This document shows, one piece after another, positions 13,144 to 19,191 of a stretch of DNA of 21,399 nt; position 1 is the first letter of the stretch; each line of letters opens with the position of its first letter. Source of the stretch: Verrucomicrobiota bacterium (GTDB lineage: Bacteria > Verrucomicrobiota > Verrucomicrobiia > Chthoniobacterales > UBA10450); the NCBI GenBank assembly GCA_003219115.1, contig QHPN01000011.1:1-21399 (forward strand). The letters run 5' to 3'. The position numbers and the translations under genes were made by a program. A model generated the notes under the pieces. The model was not told the DNA's origin, ran no database searches, and saw only the letters and a list, made by a program, of their open reading frames with translations.

Positions 13144-14222
13144 ATGCGCAGAACGGATCAGACGATGTCCGCGCGCAAATTGTAGCGCTGGCGCGGGACC
13201 TTGAATTTGATCTTTGCCGCTTTGCGAGGGCGGATGTTCCGGAACATGGGGTGGAATTTCGGGAATGGCTAGATCGCGGCGAGGGCGGCGAAATGAATTA
13301 CCTCGCGCGCAATGCAGAGAAGCGATGCGATCCGCAGCAGGTTTTGCCCGAAGCGAAAACGGTGATTGTTCTCGCGCTCAATTATTTTCAGGGAGACGAT
13401 TCTGTAGAGGCAAGCGTGCCGCCCGCAATGATTGCGCCCGACACGGGCGCCGCTACAGGAAAAATCGCGCGATATGCCTGGGGCGATGATTATCATCGGT
13501 TAATCGAAAAGAAGCTGGCGGTGCTCGACGATTTCCTGCGTCGGCGCGGCGGGAGCCAGAAATGTTATGTCGACACCGGCCCGATGCTGGAGCGCGACCA
13601 TGCAGCTGCCGCCGGCATCGGCTGGCATGGCAAAAGCACGATGCTATTGAACCGCGAATTGGGCACTTGGTTTTTTCTGGCCGAGATCCTGACCACACTT
13701 GAGTTCGCGCCCGATCCACCGCAAAAGAATTATTGTGGGCACTGCACGCGCTGCATCGATGCCTGTCCTACCGGTGCAATCACTGCGCCACATCAGGTCG
13801 ATGCACGCCGCTGCATTTCCTATCTCACGATTGAATTGAAAGGCGCGATACCGCCGGAACTCCGACCCCTGATCGGTGATCGCATTTACGGTTGTGACGA
13901 TTGTCTTGATGCCTGCCCATGGAATCGTTTCGCCAGGGTTTCGCGCGAAACCGCCTTCGCCAGGCGACCCGAGATTGCGCGGATGAAACTGCGCGATTAC
14001 CTCAGTCTCGATGATGACAAATTTCGCCGGTTGTTTCGCAATTCGCCGATCAAGCGAACAAAACGGCGCGGCTTCTTGCGAAACGTATGCGTGGCATTGG
14101 GAAACGTGGGCATGGCAGAGGATTTGCCGGCATTAGAAAAGGCAGCGACCGATCCTGAGCCATTAATTGCGGAGCACGCGCAGTGGGCGGTCGAACAAAT
14201 ACGGGAACGGGTGGTTGCGTGA
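13140..14222 (+). CDS. queG: Epoxyqueuosine reductase (cobalamin-dependent, two 4Fe-4S clusters)
   Basis: QueG reduces epoxyqueuosine to queuosine at the wobble position of GUN tRNAs. The 360-residue protein shows the conserved catalytic-acid motif YVDTGPMLERD (D145), AGIGWHGKSTMLLN (158-171), the ferredoxin-type clusters CGHCTRCIDACP (C199, C202, C205, C209) and C252, C255, C259 in GCDDCLDACPWNRF, with C225 also conserved. A HEAT-like C-terminal part follows (VALGNVGMAEDLPALEKAATDPEPL). Residues 88-106 (SVEASVPPAMIAPDTGAAT), between LNYFQGDD and GKIARYAWGDDYH, are encoded by a palindromic repeat and have no counterpart that I know of in QueG. The insert sits in a surface-loop position, so function is probably kept. 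The start overlaps the aroK stop. Confidence 0.96.
   Translation: MNAQNGSDDVRAQIVALARDLEFDLCRFARADVPEHGVEFREWLDRGEGGEMNYLARNAEKRCDPQQVLPEAKTVIVLALNYFQGDDSVEASVPPAMIAPDTGAATGKIARYAWGDDYHRLIEKKLAVLDDFLRRRGGSQKCYVDTGPMLERDHAAAAGIGWHGKSTMLLNRELGTWFFLAEILTTLEFAPDPPQKNYCGHCTRCIDACPTGAITAPHQVDARRCISYLTIELKGAIPPELRPLIGDRIYGCDDCLDACPWNRFARVSRETAFARRPEIARMKLRDYLSLDDDKFRRLFRNSPIKRTKRRGFLRNVCVALGNVGMAEDLPALEKAATDPEPLIAEHAQWAVEQIRERVVA
13402..13458. repeat. CTGTAG...CTACAG palindromic element inside queG
   Basis: This is a 57-bp (19-codon) segment, exactly symmetric about base 13430. Its two 28-base arms are complementary at 21 of 28 positions, with perfect ends (CTGTAG/CTACAG) and a perfect centre (CGCAAT-G-ATTGCG). 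It is read in frame as residues 88-106 of QueG. The right edge, GCTACAGGAAAAA, is shared with the element in the Sua5-type gene. Confidence 0.75.
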
Positions 14223-14236
14223 ATTGCTGAATCTGT

Positions 14237-14279
14237 AATCGTTAGGAAGCGCATCAAATGAGTATGCGCCTGAACGATT
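14237..14279. promoter_or_regulatory. Two-step inverted repeat between queG and the adaptor gene
   Basis: The outer arms AATCGTT (14237-14243) and AACGATT (14273-14279) enclose the inner arms GCGCAT (14249-14254) and ATGCGC (14264-14269). It lies 15 bases after the queG stop and 17 bases before the Shine-Dalgarno of the adaptor gene. It could end queG transcription, though no T-run is present, or act as an operator or 5'-UTR hairpin for the efflux operon. The sequence does not decide. Confidence 0.4.
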
Positions 14280-14295
14280 CAACCTCTAAATAGTC

Positions 14296-14302
14296 TAAGG
14301 AG
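14296..14302 (+). promoter_or_regulatory. Strong ribosome-binding site that sets a TTG start
   Basis: TAAGGAG ends six bases before TTG 14309. The only nearby alternative, ATG 14324, would be 21 bases away, so the TTG is the better start for the adaptor gene. Confidence 0.75.
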
Positions 14303-14308
14303 AGACAA

Positions 14309-15721
14309 TTGCAGCTTCCCGCAATGCATCAGCCCGCAACTAGCCCGCCCGCGGAAACCAACGTGCCTGAGCCAGGATCCCCTGCGCCCACAACTGCCTC
14401 ACCGCGTCGTCGAAAATCGCGCCGTCGTCGAAAGATTCTGATCGGAGTCGGCGCCCTGCTTTTGCTGTGGATCATCGGCGCGATCATCAACAGTAAACGC
14501 GAAAAGCCCATTCCAGTCACGACGGACAAAGCGACGCGACGGACTATTGTCCAAACGGTTTCGGCGACGGGGAAAATTCAGCCGGAGACTGAAGTGAAGA
14601 TTTCACCGGAAGTCGCGGGCGAGATTATTGAGTTGCCGGTGGACGATGGGATGGCCGTGAAAAAGGGTGATTTGCTTGTGAAGATCAAACCCGATTCGTA
14701 TAAGGCACTGGTCGAACAACAGGAGGCGGCGATCAGTTCGGCGAAAGCGACCAACCTTCAGCAAAAGGCGACGATGATGAAGACCGAACAGGACCTGAAA
14801 CGCGCCGATGACATGTATGCGAAGAAGACGATTTCGATTCAGGAATACAACGCCGCGCAGGCGGCCTCTGATGTTGCGAAAAATACCTATGAAAGTTCGC
14901 TGCATGAGATCGAACGCGCGCAAGCGGGCTCGAGTCAGGCGCGCGATCAACTTTCCAAAACGACCATCTATTCACCGATCGATGGCACAGTGACGGTTTT
15001 GAACAGCAAATTAGGCGAACGGCTCGTCGCTACGGGACAGTTTGCCGGAACGGAAGTAATGCGCGTCGCTGATCTTGGTCACATGGAAGCACGCGTCGAT
15101 GTAAACGAGAACGATGTCGTGAACGTGAAGGTCGGCGACCAAGCCAGTGTGAAAATCGATGCCTACAGCGATCGCAGGTTTCACGGAACCGTTCACCAAA
15201 TCGCGAACACTGGAAAAACCACCGGCGCTGGGACCCAGGAAGAAGTGACAAACTTTGAGGTCAAGATCGGGATCGACGATCACGATGTGACATTGAAACC
15301 GGGATTAAGCTGCACCGCCGATATTGAGACGAACACAGTCAAGGATGTGGTCGCGGTTCCGATGCAGGCCGTCACCATTCGTACCGGCGACAGCAACCTG
15401 AGTCCGGAAGAGATCGAAAAAAAGAAACTAAAGACGGCGCAGCGCGATAAAAGCGACAACAACGCGGAGTTCATTAACGAGAAAGCGGAGAAGCAGGCGC
15501 AGAAGGAAGAGCGAGAAAAACTGGCGAAAGTTGTCTTTCTGAAGAAAGGCGGCAAAGCGCAACTGGTGAAGGTGACGACCGGGATCTCCGACGACACCTT
15601 TATGGAGCTCAAAAATGGTATTCAGCCGGGAGACGAAGTCATTTCGGGAAGCTATAGTGCCATCAGCCGGAAGCTGAAAGACGGCGCCAAGGTTACTTAC
15701 GATAAGGAAGCAACGAAATAG
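14309..15721 (+). CDS. MacA-like periplasmic adaptor (HlyD/RND-MFP family)
   Basis: Adaptor of a tripartite or MacAB-type export system. The 470-residue protein has a proline-rich cytoplasmic tail, a basic RRRKSRRRRK stretch (33-42) and one membrane segment (about 43-61). These are followed by a barrel-sandwich half (VSATGKIQPETEVKISPEVAGEI...), a helical hairpin (about 120-215, rich in Q/A/E/K), the second lipoyl half (IYSPIDGTVTVLNSKLGERL) and a beta-barrel. A long charged insert (about 373-408, SPEEIEKKKLKTAQRDKSDNN...EKQAQKEEREK) interrupts the membrane-proximal part and is unusual. The start is TTG with a strong Shine-Dalgarno. It is followed by the ATPase and two permeases, as in MacAB operons. 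No outer-membrane TolC homologue is in the window. Confidence 0.9.
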   Translation: MQLPAMHQPATSPPAETNVPEPGSPAPTTASPRRRKSRRRRKILIGVGALLLLWIIGAIINSKREKPIPVTTDKATRRTIVQTVSATGKIQPETEVKISPEVAGEIIELPVDDGMAVKKGDLLVKIKPDSYKALVEQQEAAISSAKATNLQQKATMMKTEQDLKRADDMYAKKTISIQEYNAAQAASDVAKNTYESSLHEIERAQAGSSQARDQLSKTTIYSPIDGTVTVLNSKLGERLVATGQFAGTEVMRVADLGHMEARVDVNENDVVNVKVGDQASVKIDAYSDRRFHGTVHQIANTGKTTGAGTQEEVTNFEVKIGIDDHDVTLKPGLSCTADIETNTVKDVVAVPMQAVTIRTGDSNLSPEEIEKKKLKTAQRDKSDNNAEFINEKAEKQAQKEEREKLAKVVFLKKGGKAQLVKVTTGISDDTFMELKNGIQPGDEVISGSYSAISRKLKDGAKVTYDKEATK

Positions 15722-15758
15722 TGGTCGGGGTTCAGTGAACAAGGTTCAGGCGGAACCT

Positions 15759-15785
15759 CTGAAACCTGAACCCTGAAACCTGAAC
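15759..15785. repeat. Short tandem repeat between adaptor and ATPase genes
   Basis: Two copies of a 14-base unit, CTGAAACCTGAACC (15759-15772) and CTGAAACCTGAAC (15773-15785), lie immediately before the ATPase start. Partly complementary GGTTCAG motifs lie at 15729-15735 and 15743-15749, so the gap can form alternative hairpins that would include the region where the ATPase ribosome-binding site should be; no ordinary Shine-Dalgarno is seen. Confidence 0.6.
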
Positions 15786-15788
15786 ACG

Positions 15789-16442
15789 ATGAATCATAAT
15801 TCCACGCGTCCGGTTGGACCGTTGGTCATCGACATCGAAAACATCACCAAAGACTACGTGATGGGTGAAGAGATTGTGCGCGCACTGCGCGGAGTGTCGC
15901 TGCAAATTCATCGCAACGAATACATCGCCATCATGGGCCCGAGCGGAAGCGGTAAGTCAACTCTCATGAATATGCTCGGGTGTCTCGATACGCCGACGTC
16001 CGGGCGCTACGAATTCAACGGCCGCAATGTCGCCGAGATGGACGATGACGAGCTGGCCGCAATCCGAAATCGCGAGATCGGATTTGTCTTCCAAACGTTT
16101 AACCTGCTGCCGCGCTCGACAAGTTTGCGCAATGTCGAGCTGCCTCTCATTTACGCGGGCATTGACCCAGAGACGCGCGAAGAAATGGCCGTGCGGGTCC
16201 TCGATGAAGTTGGTTTGGGCGATCGCATGAATCATAAACCCAACGAATTATCCGGCGGTCAACGCCAGCGCGTCGCCGTTGCTCGGGCGCTGGTCAACAA
16301 TCCTTCCATCATTCTGGTCACGCACGAGCGCGATATCGCTGCGCATGCACGCCGCACCGTCCATCTGCGCGATGGTCTGATCGAAACCGACCATGCCGGA
16401 TTTATCCCGGAAGTTGATCTCGTCGCCCTGGATCGACCATGA
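15789..16442 (+). CDS. MacB-type ABC ATPase lacking Walker B and D-loop
   Basis: Energising subunit of the exporter, closest in type to the LolD/MacB group. The 217-residue protein has Walker A GPSGSGKS (50-57), Q-loop Q102 in VFQTFNLLPR, signature LSGGQRQRVAVARAL (154-168) and H-loop H179 in LVTHERD. Between NNPSIIL (170-176) and VTHE (177-180) the family always has about 33 residues of the form ADEPTGNLD...GNTIIL, carrying the Walker B aspartate, the catalytic glutamate and the D-loop; here they are missing with the frame kept. The rest of the protein is normal. As written it should not hydrolyse ATP. A repeat of the ATCATTCTGG type on each side of the lost segment would explain either a real deletion or an assembly collapse. 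The 3' end lies in a tandem duplication. Confidence 0.85.
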   Translation: MNHNSTRPVGPLVIDIENITKDYVMGEEIVRALRGVSLQIHRNEYIAIMGPSGSGKSTLMNMLGCLDTPTSGRYEFNGRNVAEMDDDELAAIRNREIGFVFQTFNLLPRSTSLRNVELPLIYAGIDPETREEMAVRVLDEVGLGDRMNHKPNELSGGQRQRVAVARALVNNPSIILVTHERDIAAHARRTVHLRDGLIETDHAGFIPEVDLVALDRP

Positions 16443-16583
16443 TTATGCGCTGCAGCATTCGGAATTCCTGCGAGCGTAGAATCAAAAAATGAAACGTTTT
16501 CTCTCCCTGGATCGACCATGATTATGCGCTGCAGCATTCGGAATTCCTGCGAGCGTAGAATCAAAAAATGAAACGTTTTCTCT
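16426..16583. repeat. Exact 79-bp tandem duplication at the ATPase/permease junction
   Basis: Bases 16426-16504 are repeated without a mismatch at 16505-16583. The unit runs from CCCTGGATCGACCATG (end of the ATPase gene) through the spacer to ATGAAACGTTTTCTCT, the first codons of the permease. The first copy therefore has a decoy start (16489) that yields only MKRFLSLDRP before a stop; the functional permease start is in the second copy (16568). Seventy-nine is not a multiple of three, and both flanking genes stay open because the duplication includes one stop and one start. Confidence 0.95.
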
Positions 16584-17818
16584 ACGAACTGAATGAGAGC
16601 TGGCGCATCGCCGTGGCACAGATGCGCTCGAACATGACACGTTCCGCCCTGACCGCGCTCGGCGTGATCATCGGAATCATCGCCGTGACTTTGATGGGAA
16701 CAGCGGTTAACGGCATCTCTATCGGCTTCGACAACAGCATGTCTGTGCTTGGGGACGACGTTCTCTACGTCACGCAATGGCCTTGGAAACAGGTGGATGA
16801 CTGGTGGAATTATCGCGACCGCAAGAAGATCAAGACCGAGTACGCCGAGACACTGAATCGGATGATTGAACGAACGCCGAATTCAAATCTGGTCGTAGCA
16901 GTCCCGACTTCGAGTTTGTTTCGTTCCATCAAATACGGTGGCAACTCCGTGGACAATGTTTTCGTGCTGGGCACGACTTCCGATTTCATTGTCACCTCGA
17001 CCATCGATTGCAAAGAAGGCCGCTTTTTCAGCGATACCGAATCGCGCGGGGGTGCCAGCGTGGTGGTAATCGGTTATGACGTGGCCGATGCGCTGTTTCC
17101 GTCGGAGAACCCGATCGACAAATCAGTCCTGATCAATGGACAACTATTCAAAGTCATAGGGGTGAACTCGCGCCAGGGAACTTTTCTGGGGTTGTTCAGC
17201 TGGGACTCGATGGTGGCGTTGCCACTCGGCGCCTTCAATAAATATTTCAGCAGCAAAAGTGAATCGGACGTACGGGTAAAAGTGAAAGACAAACGCAAGC
17301 TGGCAGAGGCAAAAGATGAGTTAACAGGACTAATGCGCCGCGTTCGCGGCCTTCAACCCGAAGTAAAAGATGACTTTTCGGTTAACGAACAACAGGCCTT
17401 CAAGAGCACACTGGATCCGGTTAAGAACTCGATCGCGGTTGCCGGATTGTTCATCACCGGTCTTTCCCTCTTCGTCGGCGCGATCGGAATCATGAACATC
17501 ACCTTCGTCAGTGTGAAGGAGCGGACGAAAGAGATTGGCACCCGGAAAGCACTGGGGGCGCGACGACGCACGATCCTTTTGCAGTTCCTGATCGAATCGA
17601 CCGCGCTCTGTCTCCTCGGCGGATTCATCGGGCTGACGCTGGCATATTTGATGTGTTTCGGGATTGAGAAAGCTTTTCCCTCGTTTCCGATCCATTTCTC
17701 TCTCGGCCTGGTTTTTGCCAGCATGACCGTCTCGGTCGCAACCGGGCTGATCTCGGGCTTTGCGCCAGCATGGACGGCCTCGCGTCTCGATCCCGTTGTA
17801 GCATTGCGGTATGAATAA
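16568..17818 (+). CDS. MacB/FtsX-type ABC permease, first of two
   Basis: Membrane subunit of the exporter, 416 residues. An N-terminal membrane helix (about 27-48, LTALGVIIGIIAVTLMG) is followed by a large periplasmic MacB-type core domain (about 50-275). Three C-terminal helices make up the FtsX domain, with the conserved cytoplasmic-facing motif FVSVKERTKEIGTRKALGARRRTILLQFLIES (about 317-348) and the end DPVVALRYE. The protein has no fused ATPase domain, unlike E. coli MacB, and so relies on the separate upstream ATPase. The start is ATG 16568 in the second copy of the duplication. It shares fold and C-terminal motif with the next gene but differs strongly in the periplasmic domain, so the two probably form a heterodimer. 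Confidence 0.92.
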   Translation: MKRFLYELNESWRIAVAQMRSNMTRSALTALGVIIGIIAVTLMGTAVNGISIGFDNSMSVLGDDVLYVTQWPWKQVDDWWNYRDRKKIKTEYAETLNRMIERTPNSNLVVAVPTSSLFRSIKYGGNSVDNVFVLGTTSDFIVTSTIDCKEGRFFSDTESRGGASVVVIGYDVADALFPSENPIDKSVLINGQLFKVIGVNSRQGTFLGLFSWDSMVALPLGAFNKYFSSKSESDVRVKVKDKRKLAEAKDELTGLMRRVRGLQPEVKDDFSVNEQQAFKSTLDPVKNSIAVAGLFITGLSLFVGAIGIMNITFVSVKERTKEIGTRKALGARRRTILLQFLIESTALCLLGGFIGLTLAYLMCFGIEKAFPSFPIHFSLGLVFASMTVSVATGLISGFAPAWTASRLDPVVALRYE

Positions 17819-17840
17819 GGGAGTGATGGTGAGAGCAGAA

Positions 17841-17877
17841 TTCACTACTCCACAACTCCATTACTCCACTCCCCCAC
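17841..17877. repeat. Degenerate ACTCCA-type tandem repeat between the permease genes
   Basis: The 70-bp gap holds a C/T/A-rich run of the pattern CACTACTCCACAACTCC, ATTACTCCACTCCC. It is a short degenerate tandem repeat with no coding potential, ending near the GTG start of the second permease. Confidence 0.5.
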
Positions 17878-17888
17878 CCTTCTAAGCG

Positions 17889-19133
17889 GTGTTATTCAGC
17901 GAAATTATCAAGATGGCGTTAACCTCGTTAGGGACGAACAAGTTGCGGTCGGCCCTAACGATGATTGGGATCACGATTGGAGTTTTCTCGGTCATCTCGG
18001 TCATGACTGCGATTGGGGCGTTACAGAATTCGATCGAGAACGGGATCAGCTTTCTTGGCTCGAATATCTTCCAGTTCGCCAAGTTCCCGGTAAACATCGA
18101 TGCCGGTGGCGGCGAAGTGAAAAAGAAATATCAAAACCGGAGAAACATCACCTACCAGCAGGCTCAGCATTACGCAAAGCTGATGGATGGGTATGCGCGC
18201 GAAATTTGTTTTAAAAGCTTCGGGCGTGATCTCAAGGCTCAGGCGGTCTACAATGGCGTCAAGACCACACCAAGTCTGCAGGTTGTCGGGACCAATCGCG
18301 GTTTTCTTGCCGCTAATGCATTCACCCTCGGATATGGACGCAATCTCAACGAGGAGGATGTCGATCTCTCGCGTAGCGTCATCGTGATCGGCAAGGCGAT
18401 CGAGAAACGATTGTTCCCGCACGAGACGCCGATCGGCAAAGTCATTCGCGTCGCCGGGCATACCTACACCGTCGTCGGAGTGCTGGCCGAGAAGGGCACG
18501 GCCTTTGGCCAGAGTCAGGATGATATGTGCATCATGCCGATCACGCGGTTCTTCGAAAATTACGGCGAAGCCAAACGCACCATTAATATCGCGAGCCAAT
18601 CCTTTTCGACCGACACCTACAACCGGACTTTCGATCGCGCGGTGGGCGCGATGCGGATCGCGCGTGGATTGCGAGCGACCGACCCTAACGATTTCGAGAT
18701 TTACACCAACGACTCGCTCAAGAGCGCTTTTGTGAATGTTGCCGGCATCGTCAGTATTGGCGCATTCGTGATCAGCTTTATCGCGCTGGTCGCCGCCGGC
18801 ATTGGCATCATGAACATTATGCTGGTGAGCGTGACCGAGCGGACAAAAGAGATCGGGGTTCGCAAATCAATCGGCGCCCGCAGCCGCGATATTCTCCGCC
18901 AATTTCTGGCCGAAGCGGTATTCATTTCCGAGGCGGGCGGGATTCTTGGGATTTTGTTAGGGGTGTTGGGCGGCGATTTGCTTGCCATGTGGCTGAAGGT
19001 TGACGTAATTTTCCCCTATGGTTGGGCTGTTGCCGGCCTCATCGTCTGCTCTGCCATCGGGATTGGGTTCGGATTTTACCCGGCATATCGCGCTGCCGCG
19101 CTCGATCCCATTGAGGCCTTGCGTTACGAATAA
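17889..19133 (+). CDS. MacB/FtsX-type ABC permease, second of two
   Basis: Second membrane subunit, 414 residues. It begins LFSEIIKMALTSLGTNKLRSALTMIGITIGVFSVISVM, the classic MacB N-terminal helix with the KLRSALTMIGI motif. A periplasmic core domain (about 45-285, with SVIVIGKAIEKRLFP and PIGKVIRVAGHTYTVVGVL) follows, then the FtsX region IGIMNIMLVSVTERTKEIGVRKSIGARSRDILRQFLAEA and the end YPAYRAAALDPIEALRYE. This copy is closer to canonical MacB than the first. The start is GTG 17889; no Shine-Dalgarno is obvious, and the next in-frame ATG (17913) would remove only eight residues. The operon appears to end here. Confidence 0.93.
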   Translation: MLFSEIIKMALTSLGTNKLRSALTMIGITIGVFSVISVMTAIGALQNSIENGISFLGSNIFQFAKFPVNIDAGGGEVKKKYQNRRNITYQQAQHYAKLMDGYAREICFKSFGRDLKAQAVYNGVKTTPSLQVVGTNRGFLAANAFTLGYGRNLNEEDVDLSRSVIVIGKAIEKRLFPHETPIGKVIRVAGHTYTVVGVLAEKGTAFGQSQDDMCIMPITRFFENYGEAKRTINIASQSFSTDTYNRTFDRAVGAMRIARGLRATDPNDFEIYTNDSLKSAFVNVAGIVSIGAFVISFIALVAAGIGIMNIMLVSVTERTKEIGVRKSIGARSRDILRQFLAEAVFISEAGGILGILLGVLGGDLLAMWLKVDVIFPYGWAVAGLIVCSAIGIGFGFYPAYRAAALDPIEALRYE

Positions 19134-19191
19134 CTGAGAGTCCCCCGGCCGGGACCGATCAGACTTTCCAGGCACACAACTTGCGCGCCGT

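Noticed and set aside
16259..16777. Minus-strand open frame of 172 codons across the ATPase/permease junction
   Set aside because: It is kept open partly by the tandem duplication, as shown by its internally repeated peptide, and is antisense to two real genes.
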